Below, one piece after another: positions 54,710 to 63,279 of a DNA stretch of 64,000 nt. The DNA comes from Lysinibacillus agricola. Lineage in GTDB: Bacteria; Bacillota; Bacilli; Bacillales_A; Planococcaceae. The translations under genes were made by a program, and so were the position numbers. The notes beneath the pieces are model-generated. The model worked only from the letters and a program-made list of their open reading frames with translations, searched no databases and was not told the DNA's origin. The stretch is from NCBI RefSeq assembly GCF_016638705.1, contig NZ_CP067341.1, positions 3,041,501 through 3,105,500 on the forward strand, given 5' to 3'. Position 1 is the stretch's first letter, and every line of letters starts with the position of its first letter.

Positions 54710-54726
54710 TGCAAGTTTCGTGCCAA
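54710..54726 (-). promoter_or_regulatory. Sigma-54 (-24/-12) promoter for the MFS-amidase operon
   Basis: Minus strand TTGGCACGAAACTTGCA matches the TGGCACG-N4-TTGCw sigma-54 consensus in full. It lies ~95 bp upstream of the MFS start, facing it, with the UAS beyond. Confidence 0.85.
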
Positions 54727-54799
54727 AATCCATTCAACTACAATTTTGCCTGGTAGTATTGATAATGTACAAAAATCACTATATGATAATTTTAAAAAA

Positions 54800-54836
54800 C
54801 ATGCTTTTTTGCACGATTATTATGCAAAAAAGCATG
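54800..54836. promoter_or_regulatory. Activator UAS (14-bp inverted repeat)
   Basis: CATGCTTTTTTGCA and its exact complement with a 9-bp spacer, ~75 bp upstream of the -24 box and just before the regulator's start codon. Probable binding site of the divergent PAS-AAA-Fis regulator. Confidence 0.7.
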
Positions 54837-54857
54837 AAAGTTGTGAGGGGAATATAA

Positions 54858-56576
54858 TTGGATATGGAAATGTCTATAGAATCAGCCATCAATTCGTTGC
54901 GAACGGGCTATATTATGACAGATAACAGAGGAAATATACAATATATGAATAATAAAGGAGCTGGGCTTCTTCAGGTTGATAAAAATAAAATCATAACAAA
55001 ATCCATTTTTAGTTTAATTCCGGCCATGAATAAAAATATGCTTTCTGATAAGGCTCATTTTTTTAATGATGTTTATTATTCAGACCGTAAATTCTTCTTC
55101 AATTATTCGCCCATTTATTCAGAGAAAAAAAATGAACTGATAGGCGGCTCATTTTTATTTAACGAAGAACACTATTATGAAGTCTTTTTAAAAGAATTAG
55201 ATGCTTACAAAAATTTAAATAGTGATTTAAAAGCGATATTTGATATATCGTATGATGTTATTTACGTATCGGATGAAAATGGAACCACACTGCGAGTTAG
55301 CTCTGCTTGTAAAAAGCTATGGGGGAAAGAGAAAGAGGAATTAATCGGAAAAAACGTATATGAACTTGAAAAGTCCGGAATTTTTAAACCTTCCGTTACA
55401 AGACTAGTACTGGAAAGAAAAGAAACCGTCTCTCTTATCCAAGAGACTCAGACAGGAAGACGGTTGATGGTTGTTGGCACTCCTATTAAAGATGAGAACG
55501 GGGAAATAACTAGAGTCGTTAACGCTTCTCGAGATATTACAGCTGTAAATCGTCTACAAACAGAATTAAATGAAACCAAACAGTTGATGGAAGGTTACAA
55601 AAAAGAACTTGAATATTTACGAAGTAAAACTAGTAAGAATAATGATATTGTATATCAAAGCATTGAAATGGAACGTGTTATTTCGCTTGCCCAAAAAGTA
55701 GCAAACGTGGATTCAACAGTATTAATTTTAGGTGAAACTGGTGTTGGTAAAGATGTAATTGCTAATTATATACATCGCTCCAGTGAGCGTACCGATAAAC
55801 CTTTCATCGCGATAAATTGTGGTGCTATTCCAAAAGATCTGCTTGAATCAGAATTATTCGGGTATGAAAAAGGGGCTTTTACAGGCGCAGCTAAACAAAA
55901 ACGAGGTTTATTAGAATTAGCGAATAATGGAACTCTATTTCTTGATGAAATTGGTGAGATGCCGCTGACTCTACAAATTAAATTATTACGTTTCCTTCAG
56001 GAGCAAAAATTTACTAGAATTGGCGGGATAGAACAAATTAACGTAAATATACGGATTATTACCGCTACAAATCGAGACTTATTTGAAGAAGTAAAAAAAG
56101 GCAAATTTCGTGAAGATCTTTATTATCGTTTAAACGTTATTCCAATTAAAATTCCTCCTTTACGAAATCGTAAGGATGATATTTTATCTCTTATTCACCA
56201 TTTTCTTCATATATTTAACGAAAAATATGCGCGGTCTAAAACATTTTCGATTGGTGTAATCGAATTACTGCAACAATATGATTGGCCTGGTAATATAAGA
56301 GAGCTGCAAAACATTATTGAAAGACTAGTCGTTTTAGCTGAAAACGACGTGATAGACAAAGCAGATTTAGATGCGTTTTTAATTCCAGCGGGGCACAGAC
56401 ACTCGGAGAATGTTGTTGTTAATAATATTATTCCTTTAAAAAAATGTATAAAAGCCGCTGAAGAACAGCTGCTCAAATTAGCAAAACAGAGATATAAAAC
56501 AGCTACTAAAATTGCCGAAGTGCTCGAAGTGAATCAATCAACGATTAGTAGAAAATTAAAAAGCTTAGATAAGTGA
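54858..56576 (+). CDS. Sigma-54-dependent activator with two PAS domains
   Basis: 572 residues from a TTG start (GAGGGG 7 nt upstream). PAS1 ~8-100, PAS2 ~120-225 (VIYVSDENGTTLRVSSAC), a coiled-coil linker, then an AAA+ bEBP domain with Walker A GETGVGKD (292-299), GAFTGA (339-344, the sigma-54 contact loop) and Walker B FLDEIGEM. The C-terminal Fis-type HTH is TATKIAEVLEVNQSTISRKL. Senses a small molecule via PAS and switches on the divergent amidase-MFS operon. Confidence 0.93.
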   Translation: MDMEMSIESAINSLRTGYIMTDNRGNIQYMNNKGAGLLQVDKNKIITKSIFSLIPAMNKNMLSDKAHFFNDVYYSDRKFFFNYSPIYSEKKNELIGGSFLFNEEHYYEVFLKELDAYKNLNSDLKAIFDISYDVIYVSDENGTTLRVSSACKKLWGKEKEELIGKNVYELEKSGIFKPSVTRLVLERKETVSLIQETQTGRRLMVVGTPIKDENGEITRVVNASRDITAVNRLQTELNETKQLMEGYKKELEYLRSKTSKNNDIVYQSIEMERVISLAQKVANVDSTVLILGETGVGKDVIANYIHRSSERTDKPFIAINCGAIPKDLLESELFGYEKGAFTGAAKQKRGLLELANNGTLFLDEIGEMPLTLQIKLLRFLQEQKFTRIGGIEQINVNIRIITATNRDLFEEVKKGKFREDLYYRLNVIPIKIPPLRNRKDDILSLIHHFLHIFNEKYARSKTFSIGVIELLQQYDWPGNIRELQNIIERLVVLAENDVIDKADLDAFLIPAGHRHSENVVVNNIIPLKKCIKAAEEQLLKLAKQRYKTATKIAEVLEVNQSTISRKLKSLDK

Positions 56577-56615
56577 GTAAAGTGTGCCCTTTGTAAAGGA
56601 CATTTTTGAAAAAAA

Positions 56616-57221
56616 CTAGGTAACTTGTTGGAGCTGCTGTCTGTATTTTGCAAGCGGTAGCTTTTTCAAATTCCATTACCCTCGATAGTGATTGTAATAA
56701 ATCATGTAACGCTTTATTTCCTGTTTCACTTCTTCTAGTGTCTGGCATTCTTTCACGTTCGTCTCATCTTTAAAATGCCCAAAGAAAGATTCTTGTGGGG
56801 CGTTATCCCAACAGTTTCCTCGACGCGACATTGATTGCCCTAATCCCATTTTTCTCACAAGTTTTTGGAATTGTGGATTCGTATAATGGAATCCCTGATC
56901 TGAATGTATAAAGGCATCTTCTGTTAAATGATGGTGTTTCTTCAATTGATGAAGCGTATTTAAGGCAATGTCGATACTTAATGACGACGACACTTCATAC
57001 GCTAAAATTTCATTCGTTTCAGCATCTTTAATCGTTGATAAATAAGCGCGTTTACTGCCTCCGTACGTTAAATATGGGATATCCGTTAATAACACTTTTC
57101 CTGCGACACCTTGTTTAAAGTTACGTTACAATTTATTTGGACACGTACGATGTTCTTTTGTCACTTTTGCCATACGTCGAGTTGGATTTGCTTTTCGAAT
57201 TGGGCAAATGATTTTTTTCAT
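56616..57221 (-). pseudogene. IS3-family (IS150 group) transposase remnant
   Basis: C-terminal part of OrfB: KKIICPIRKANPTRRMAKVT, then an in-frame TAA, then RNFKQGVAGKVLLTDIPYLT, the rve core SDQGFHYTNPQFQKLVRKMG, SRRGNCWDNAPQESFFGHFK and YYNHYRG, another in-frame TAA, then WNLKKLPLAKYRQQLQQ to a final TAG. The catalytic N-terminal Asp region is incomplete and the frame carries two nonsense codons. Confidence 0.85.
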
Positions 57222-57374
57222 GACCATACCTGTCAAAGGCTCTTCTTTTTTATATACTGTAAAAACTTTATTTTTGCCTTCTTCTTTTGCTTCGCTTAAT
57301 GCATACGCTATTTCCTCAAGCTCAAATTCAGCATCACGTTCTAAATACATTTTTGCTGCAGTAGTCAGTTTCAT
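57222..57374 (-). pseudogene. 5' end of a host gene fused to the IS3 remnant
   Basis: The start AAGGAGAG then ATG gives MKLTTAAKMYLERDAEFELE and EIAYALSEAKEEGKNKVFTV YKKEEPLTGM (about 51 residues, helical, not recognised) and then runs directly, in frame, into transposase sequence. The gene was cut by the IS and its promoter and RBS remain. It could produce an 82-residue chimera. Confidence 0.55.
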
Positions 57375-57596
57375 CTCTCCTTATCAAAATAAGAGCATTC
57401 GTTTGACAATATAATAGAACAAATATTCCTATTTTGGCAAGAGAATAATTAAAATATTTTTAGTGTATTTCTAAAATAGTTTGCCTTATGATTAAATCTT
57501 CATCAAATATAGCTGTTGTTATTTTTAATTTGCCCTATTGTATGATATAATTCCTTTACTGACTAACCTAAGTAAGTCGATAACCAACCACTATTG

Positions 57597-57630
57597 AGCT
57601 GTAGCGATGCCGTATGCTACAGCTTTTTTG
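57597..57630 (+). terminator. Intrinsic terminator
   Basis: AGCTGTAGC/GCTACAGCT 9-bp stem followed by six T on the plus strand; overlaps the end of the pseudogene on the other strand. Confidence 0.75.
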
Positions 57631-57825
57631 TAATAAAATGTGGACAAATACTATTTATTTGTACGTCTCTTTGCAAATATGGAAATATTCCATCTTTATC
57701 CCAACCAATTAATTTCAACTTCAAATCTGTTGAGTTTGGCATAACTTCTATATCCAAGTTACAACCACATTTATGGCACCATATAGGGTCAGCACCTATT
57801 ATCCTTCAACTTTTAACTCATACAT
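57617..57825 (-). pseudogene. Small zinc-ribbon-like protein gene, frameshifted
   Basis: MYELKVEG from an ATG at 57825, then a frameshift, then ADPIWCHKCGCNLDIEVMPN with CxxCxC-type metal ligands, then TDLKLKLIGWDKDGIFPYLQ to TAG at 57617. The opening MYELKVEG and the CxKCGCNLD core recall small Bacillus proteins annotated as hypothetical zinc-ribbon proteins. An internal deletion is likely before WDKDG. Confidence 0.6.
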
Positions 57826-57860
57826 TTCTTTTGGCTTACAAAAATAAGGCTGTAATTTAC

Positions 57861-58337
57861 TTAAACATTTTTTAATAATTCTTTAATGATAAGTGTTTCT
57901 TCCCTGCTTTTAGCTATATCTAACGCAATTTTCCCAAAAACATTCTTAATTTCTGGGTTTGCTCCTCTTTTTAGAAGTAATTGAATAATATCGATGCGTT
58001 CCTCACCTTCTGAAACTTGTGTAAGTAAAGGAGTATCTCCATCATTTGCAGTGATATCTATAAATGCCCCATGATCTAATAGACATTCAGCTACTTCTGG
58101 GTAAAGTACTATATGTAGTGGAGAAATCCCCTCATCATTTCTCGAATTTACATCGACACCTAAGGCAAGTAAATATTTAACAAGGTCTAGATTTTCGGTA
58201 CTTACAGCAGCATGTAATAAAGTAAAACCATATTCATCTTTACTTAAAGCTAAGCTTGGATTTTCGTTTAAAATATCTTTTACTTCTTCAAACTGGTCTG
58301 TCTCTACTAAATCATATAAGTCAAGAAAATCATTCAT
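57861..58337 (-). CDS. Ankyrin-repeat protein
   Basis: 158 residues with ~4 ankyrin repeats (e.g. YGFTLLHAAVSTENLDLVKYLLALGV and GISPLHIVLYPEVAECLLDH). Small cytosolic binding protein. Some such proteins serve as immunity or scaffold proteins; no enzyme domain. Confidence 0.88.
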   Translation of the reverse strand: MNDFLDLYDLVETDQFEEVKDILNENPSLALSKDEYGFTLLHAAVSTENLDLVKYLLALGVDVNSRNDEGISPLHIVLYPEVAECLLDHGAFIDITANDGDTPLLTQVSEGEERIDIIQLLLKRGANPEIKNVFGKIALDIAKSREETLIIKELLKNV

Positions 58338-58366
58338 ACATTCTTCTCCTTCATTTCAATTTTTTC

Positions 58367-58502
58367 GGATCATCACCATAACGTGTGGTTGATTTCCGTT
58401 CCGACTGGCGCTTTCTTAGAGTCGCCCAGCCTTCACTCCAATCAACTTATATATATGGCATACGTTTTAACAATTGCCATCCACAACTTTTGGTGATGAG
58501 CC
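58367..58502. repeat. MITE-like repeat, copy B (ISL3-type ends)
   Basis: 136 bp. Ends are GGATCATCACCATAACGTG and its imperfect complement ending TTTTGGTGATGAGCC. The core is shared with copy A (34683-34807) at most positions; the middle is longer by about 11 bp. Confidence 0.8.
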
Positions 58503-58644
58503 ATTTTTTCTCTATTATTATAATGTTTTGATTAATATTTTCCTAATCAAAACAATGTCAACTTCCTATCCCTTACATTGATAAAGTTTTTTGTCTCACA
58601 TCTTCATTTCCATCCATTGAAGCTTTTTCTTAACTCTCATTGGA
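58503..58644. other. Spacer beyond the MITE, no gene
   Basis: AT-rich; nothing supported. Confidence 0.35.
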
Positions 58645-58761
58645 ATGAAAGATATTAAAAATCTTACTACTTTGATTCTAAGCTTTATGACAATGGCTCT
58701 CTTATTGCTTCTAGCTGCCATCATTTCTTTCATTTTATTTATTGGTAATTTGTTTAGTTAG
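58645..58761 (+). CDS. Possible 38-residue membrane peptide
   Basis: MKDIKNLTTLILSFMTMALL then LLLAAIISFILFIGNLFS: a single long hydrophobic helix. The RBS is weak. Hypothetical. Confidence 0.35.
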   Translation: MKDIKNLTTLILSFMTMALLLLLAAIISFILFIGNLFS

Positions 58762-58874
58762 TAGTGCTACGTGGAAACACCAAGGGCATCTTCGTTATTA
58801 TTTACATTTATAAACCAAGCCTCTTGACGAACATTTGTTCCGATATTAAAATAATAAAAAAAGGAGGCTATTTT

Positions 58875-59351
58875 ATGCAAAAAACGAACACCATTGAATT
58901 AGTACATTTCTCAGAAGAGTTTGTGGATATTTTGAATGACTTTGAGCTTCCGGAAGAACAAAGTCGATTTACTGCCCTTCCTAAAGAGATTTCTATAGAA
59001 ATGGTTGGACAATATCCAATCGTTATTTTGAGTGATAATGTGCCTGTTGGATTTTTTGTCCTGCACGCAACTGAAAGAGTTAAAGAGTACTCTAATAATC
59101 CAAACGCTATGCTACTTACTGCACTATCTATTGATCATAAACAACAAGGAAATGGGTATGCCAAAAAAGGGATGTTGGTACTGCCTGAATTTATTAAGAA
59201 AAAATTTAAAGGTTGTAACGAAGTTGTTTTAGTCGTTAATCATAAAAATATTCCCGCTCAAAATTTGTATTTAAAAGTTGGCTTTGTCGATAATGGGGAA
59301 AGAAGAATGGGACGTATTGGCGAGCAAATTATTATGAACCTATACATCTAA
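58875..59351 (+). CDS. GNAT-family N-acetyltransferase
   Basis: 158 residues from the ATG at 58875 (AAGGAGG upstream). Acetyl-CoA pyrophosphate loop LSIDHKQQGNGYAKKGMLVL and C-terminal VVLVVNHKNIPAQNLYLKVG match RimI/YjcK-like GNATs. Substrate unknown. Confidence 0.9.
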   Translation: MQKTNTIELVHFSEEFVDILNDFELPEEQSRFTALPKEISIEMVGQYPIVILSDNVPVGFFVLHATERVKEYSNNPNAMLLTALSIDHKQQGNGYAKKGMLVLPEFIKKKFKGCNEVVLVVNHKNIPAQNLYLKVGFVDNGERRMGRIGEQIIMNLYI

Positions 59352-59443
59352 TAATTGTAGAAATGGATCTTCAAAAATCACTCATCATGACTTTTACATG
59401 AGTTAAAGTAATATCATTAATACACCAGTAATGAGGTATTTTT

Positions 59444-59480
59444 AAGCTGAACTAATTCAAACAATTTAGTTCAGCTTTTA
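59444..59480. terminator. Terminator of the GNAT gene
   Basis: AAGCTGAACTAA/TTAGTTCAGCTT 12-bp stem with a T-run. Confidence 0.85.
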
Positions 59481-59621
59481 TTTGAATAAAAATGAAAATT
59501 GACATATTTAAGAAGTATCCGTACTCTACAAGTAGATGTCTATAATTTTTATTCAAACTAACGGAGCAACCTAGTTGAAGAAAGAAACTTAACATTTAAA
59601 GACAGACAGGAGTTAGATACG

Positions 59622-59723
59622 ATGATAAAAGGTTTCGGAGGAATATTTTGGAGAACTAAGAATCTTGATGTTATAAAAAAATGGTAGAATTGGAATGGGA
59701 CTGTGAATGTTAATAACACCTTT
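59622..59723 (+). pseudogene. N-terminal fragment of a VOC-family gene
   Basis: MIKGFGGIFWRTKNLDVIKKW then a stop, then after a frame change NWNGTV...: the normal family continuation between them (about 9 codons) is missing. A common small VOC type in Bacillales. Confidence 0.6.
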
Positions 59724-60183
59724 TTCATAAAGCATCTCCTAATCTAAAGTCTTTTAAAACTTATAGATTGAATATTCGACAAATATTCCCAAACATCTTC
59801 ATACTCCTCTTACAGAACAAATTTCTTTAATCGAAGTGATGTGTTAGTTTCCGTCATTGTATGAATAAGAACTTTGAACAAGAAACGCTCTAATAAATAC
59901 CTCATCTGTTTTAAATTGAATGCTATCGAGAAACGCAAACTAAGCAAAATAATTTTGGGTGTCCTAATTAATAGATTGAATATTCCGCTCCGTTGCCTAT
60001 ATTTGAGTCCCCTTATTTAGTTAACATAATGTTTTTATTTTATACCAATTATTTTTTCCTCAAGTTCACATGGTAGCTCTGTGTAAACCTTAAACCTCTT
60101 GCTTCCACTCCTTAAGAAGCTTAAGGCGCTCCGGTAATTTCGCTGTCCCCCAGCTCCTCTCGCTTCAATCAAGTAAAAATACA

Positions 60184-60223
60184 AAAACAGGAGAAGAAAA
60201 CAATTTGTTTTCTTTTCCTGTTT
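60184..60223 (-). terminator. Terminator of the polyamine gene
   Basis: AAACAGGAgAAGAAAAC paired with GTTTTCTTtTCCTGTTT (one mismatch), T-rich on the minus strand, 12 bp beyond the gene's stop. Confidence 0.65.
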
Positions 60224-60234
60224 CATTTTAAGAG

Positions 60235-61743
60235 TTATGGTTTACCTCGATGCAGGTAATGTTGTGTGGCATTTCCTGCATTAAATTGCTCAGTAATATA
60301 TTGAACAGCGTCTTGTAGAGCTAATTTACTGTTACACGTGAAAACATCTATTGCCGCATAACCGTACTCTGGCCACGTATGAATCGTTAAATGTGATTCT
60401 TGAATAATGACTACACCGCTAACCCCGTAAGGTGAAAAATGATGGAAATGTTCGGTCACAATTGTTGCCTTTGCTATATGGGCAGCTTGACACATAATCT
60501 TTTTAATTTGTTGTACGTCATTGAGCAATGCATCATTGCAATCGTGCAACTCTAATAAAATATGATGCCCTAATGCATGCTGGGATTGTGATTTTTCTAC
60601 TGTTCTCTTAATTTGTGAAAACCTGTTATTTTTGCAATTCGGGCAACCACTGGCTTGAAGCTGAGCAATCGTGCTGTATGGATAGCCAGCTCCGACTGTA
60701 AGTGCGTGCTGACAATGGATACACTGATATACGACGGATTTCCGCTCAATTTCTCCTGTGTAAATTGGTCGCGTAAATTTACGCTGATTAGGAATGTAGG
60801 AAGTCATTTGTTCTGTTGCTTGTAATACGAACAATTGGCTTGTAGCGCCTAAAATCTGCGCACCTTCATAAGTGTTTATCTCGTATTGAATACTGTCAAT
60901 CACGAAGCCCATAGCATGTAAGCTTTGCTGTAGTTGCCACTGCTTTTGATAGCTACGTTTAGCGTAGGAAAAAAACACATGTCGCATTGCTTCTGGCTTT
61001 AATGCGTTAATCGCACGTGATAAAAAAAGCTGTGCGCCAATCAAGGTATACGGTGTATCTGTATATACGCAATCAAACTGGTCAGCGTATGTTTTAGGCA
61101 AAGGCTCCTGAACGTTATAATAATCTGTTTTAATCGGAAGCTCATAGTCTTTAGCTATTTTGCTAATCGTACATAAAATTCGTCTATCAATATCTAACAC
61201 AACAATTTTAGTTGTAGAATTTGGAGCGATTTTCTTTAGTAAAAACGCTAATGCAATACTGATGAAATCATCATCGCCTAAACACAAAATGCGCTTATTG
61301 AGTAGCATCGTATAGTCTAGTGCGAGCAATGCACGTTTTAAGGCTGTCTCAACCGTACATTTTGCTTGATCAATTGCCACGTCAGCTTTGGGTCTAGCAT
61401 CATAAATAGTGCTTAATTCGCTTATATTTTGTGTAATCCATTCCGTACGAAATGCATCATCTGTCGTTAATTGAAGGTAGAGTTTAGCATCAGCACCTGA
61501 GAGTTGAAAATATTGCGAAATAGCGAGCTGGCCTTTTTTCGTTAAGCTATGTTTACCCCAACCTTGTTTGGCAAATTCTTGCTTCATTGCTGAAACGATA
61601 GGTATTGGTAAGTCTGTCGTATGAGCTAAAGATTTAGTTGTGCAATTTTTATGGAAATATAAATCAAGTAGAGCTTTTTCTAATGTGTGATAATGTTCTT
61701 CAAGCTGCATATCAGCTGTAATTTGTTGTAATTGTTTTTGCAT
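60235..61743 (-). CDS. Fused branched-polyamine aminopropyltransferase and S-adenosylmethionine decarboxylase
   Basis: 502 residues in two parts. Residues 1-~380 are a BpsA-type enzyme (N4-bis(aminopropyl)spermidine synthase, DUF43): N-terminal winged helix, Rossmann [15 protein letters not shown] (GDDDF 156-160), DTPYT (229-233) with [13 protein letters not shown], and a zinc ribbon C341/C344..C367/C370. Residues ~385-502 are AdoMet decarboxylase (SpeD): [11 protein letters not shown], cleavage site between Glu449 and Ser450 ([11 protein letters not shown]), Cys470 in DVFTC. One polypeptide would both make decarboxylated AdoMet and use it for aminopropylation. RBS AGAGGA. A leader with terminator precedes it. 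Confidence 0.92.
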   Translation of the reverse strand: MQKQLQQITADMQLEEHYHTLEKALLDLYFHKNCTTKSLAHTTDLPIPIVSAMKQEFAKQGWGKHSLTKKGQLAISQYFQLSGADAKLYLQLTTDDAFRTEWITQNISELSTIYDARPKADVAIDQAKCTVETALKRALLALDYTMLLNKRILCLGDDDFISIALAFLLKKIAPNSTTKIVVLDIDRRILCTISKIAKDYELPIKTDYYNVQEPLPKTYADQFDCVYTDTPYTLIGAQLFLSRAINALKPEAMRHVFFSYAKRSYQKQWQLQQSLHAMGFVIDSIQYEINTYEGAQILGATSQLFVLQATEQMTSYIPNQRKFTRPIYTGEIERKSVVYQCIHCQHALTVGAGYPYSTIAQLQASGCPNCKNNRFSQIKRTVEKSQSQHALGHHILLELHDCNDALLNDVQQIKKIMCQAAHIAKATIVTEHFHHFSPYGVSGVVIIQESHLTIHTWPEYGYAAIDVFTCNSKLALQDAVQYITEQFNAGNATQHYLHRGKP

Positions 61744-61803
61744 TGTAGATTCGTCCTCTCAATTTTAATAAGTAAAAAATTAAAATTGTCTAAATCAACG
61801 AAT

Positions 61804-61833
61804 AGAAAAAGCGCGACTAAAACTAGTCGCGCT
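61804..61833 (-). terminator. Leader terminator upstream of the polyamine fusion gene
   Basis: Minus strand AGCGCGACTA/TAGTCGCGCT, a perfect 10-bp stem with 4-nt loop followed by TTTTTCT, 61 bp upstream of the coding start. Its position in the 5' leader, with a divergent gene beyond, indicates transcription attenuation rather than 3'-end termination. Confidence 0.8.
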
Positions 61834-61839
61834 AAATGT

Positions 61840-61881
61840 TCATACGAAGCTAACTAATTCTAATCTTGCTTTTTTGCACAA
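61840..61881 (-). CDS. Candidate leader peptide of the polyamine gene
   Basis: A TTG exactly 7 nt after GAGGTG opens 13 codons, MCKKARLELVSFV, then TGA. The stop is only 6 nt before the terminator stem, so a ribosome paused there would cover the stem and permit read-through. This is the layout of arrest-peptide or classical attenuators. Inferred from layout alone. Confidence 0.5.
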   Translation of the reverse strand: MCKKARLELVSFV

Positions 61882-62180
61882 CAAATAACACCTCTATATA
61901 AGTGGTTTGTTCGACAAAATTAAGCTATAACGTTGATTCAGATTAGAATTCTACAATTAACAAAAAGTTCACCCTTTAATAAAATAGTATATTTATTATA
62001 TAATAGATATGGAAATTTCACAAGTTTTAGTAAATCATCGCTTTTATAGTTTAATATTCCCTAAAAATGATAGAATTTGTATTATAGTATGCTATGATTT
62101 ACCGTAACCAATCTAAATGAGGGTTTCATTAAATGGATTTGTATGGAGGAAACACTAAAAGTTAGAAAGGAGTTAATAAG

Positions 62181-63077
62181 ATGAGAGATATTAGAGTTTA
62201 TCATGTAGATGCATTTACAACTGAAAAATTTGGCGGTAATACAGCTGGCGTTGTGCCAGATGCTGAAAAATTATCCGAAGATGAGATGCAAAATATCGCA
62301 AAAGAATTAAATTTACCGGAATCCGTATTTTTACTACCTTCAGATAATAAAGATATAGACTATAAAGTAAAATATTTTACTCCCAGTGAAGAAATCAACT
62401 TTTGCGGACATGCAACTGTTGGATTAACATGGCTTTTGGCGACTGAGTTTGGTCTTGCTGAGAAAAAAGAAGGTATAGTGCTAGAAACGAATATTGGTAG
62501 AGTACCGGTTGTATGGCATAAGGAAAACGGAAAAGTTATCAATGTGGAAATGACGCAAGTAACGCCAAAAACACAAGATATCCATATTGATGTGGAAGAG
62601 CTTAGTCGACTGATCGGCGTCCATTCCGAAAGCATTGATTTAACGTATCCAATCAAACTAGCGAATACTGGTGTCTGGCATTTACTCGTTCCAATAAAAG
62701 ATCAAATCGATATCGACAATGCAGTGCCAGATTTAGCAGCGTTAGCGAAACATAATAAAGAACATAATATTAGCACGACACATCTTTATACTTTTACTAA
62801 CTTGAAAGAATATGAATTATATACAAGAGATTTTGCACCAGGGATTGGTATACCTGAAGATCCTGTAACTGGTGCAGCAAATGGTGCGTTAGCCGGCTTC
62901 CTCTATTTAGAAGGTGTTATTTCTCAAGGTGAAATAACATATCTTAAAATTGCTCAAGGTGATGCGATAGGAAGACCTGGAACTCTTTATGTGACTGTTA
63001 TTCCGAATGAATTAAAACCAGTCATCAAAGTTGCAGGAGCAGCTACCATCACAATTCGAGGTATCTTAACTATCTAA
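62181..63077 (+). CDS. PhzF-family epimerase/isomerase
   Basis: 298 residues, diaminopimelate-epimerase-like fold: VDAFTTEKFGGNTAGVV at the start, CGHATVGLTWLL and, in the C-half, DPVTGAANGALAGFL. PhzF proteins catalyse isomerisations; most members have no known substrate. Confidence 0.92.
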   Translation: MRDIRVYHVDAFTTEKFGGNTAGVVPDAEKLSEDEMQNIAKELNLPESVFLLPSDNKDIDYKVKYFTPSEEINFCGHATVGLTWLLATEFGLAEKKEGIVLETNIGRVPVVWHKENGKVINVEMTQVTPKTQDIHIDVEELSRLIGVHSESIDLTYPIKLANTGVWHLLVPIKDQIDIDNAVPDLAALAKHNKEHNISTTHLYTFTNLKEYELYTRDFAPGIGIPEDPVTGAANGALAGFLYLEGVISQGEITYLKIAQGDAIGRPGTLYVTVIPNELKPVIKVAGAATITIRGILTI

Positions 63078-63133
63078 ACATAGCAGCTTGAATTTGAGAC
63101 TTTTTTATAGCTATGATTTTCAAAAATCACTCG
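63078..63133. other. Short spacer after the PhzF gene
   Basis: No feature before the MITE-like element that follows. Confidence 0.3.
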
Positions 63134-63279
63134 TTATGTTATGAGGGCACTGAAAAACTAAAGAAATTCATTTTTTTATATTATAAATCTGTCTTTTGTT
63201 GGATTTAGAAACTCAAAAAGTCGATTTGCATCACATTTTTTGTGGCAAATCGACTTTTTCAGTGCCTTCTTATGTTATG
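63134..63279. repeat. MITE-like element with 10-bp target duplication
   Basis: TTATGTTATG occurs at 63134-63143 and 63270-63279 and flanks a 126-bp element whose ends are 14-bp inverted repeats (AGGGCACTGAAAAA, one mismatch). Inside is a perfect 15-bp hairpin AAAAAGTCGATTTGC (63215-63229/63245-63259), which doubles as a terminator for the PhzF gene. Confidence 0.75.

Larger units (their letters stand above)
57375..57860. other. Intergenic with a terminator and a pseudogene
   Basis: Holds the terminator 57597-57630 and the zinc-ribbon-like pseudogene 57617-57825 (both listed). The 57,375-57,590 part shows nothing else. Confidence 0.4.
59352..60234. other. Long intergenic region with relics
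   Basis: Terminator at 59444-59477, a VOC-gene fragment (59622-59723) and a terminator for the polyamine gene (60184-60223), all listed. TAGATTGAATATTC occurs twice, at ~59,764 and ~59,972, as a 14-bp direct repeat. No intact gene. Confidence 0.45.
61744..62180. other. Divergent region with the attenuator leader
   Basis: Contains the leader ORF (61840-61881) and terminator (61804-61833) of the polyamine gene (listed), an AATTTTAAT/ATTAAAATT dyad at 61761-61787, and the promoter of the PhzF gene on the right. No other gene. Confidence 0.5.

Noticed and set aside
60035..60226. 63-codon minus-strand ORF below the polyamine gene
   Set aside because: It begins inside that gene's terminator hairpin and has no independent RBS; the start MKQEKKTN is just the hairpin translated.
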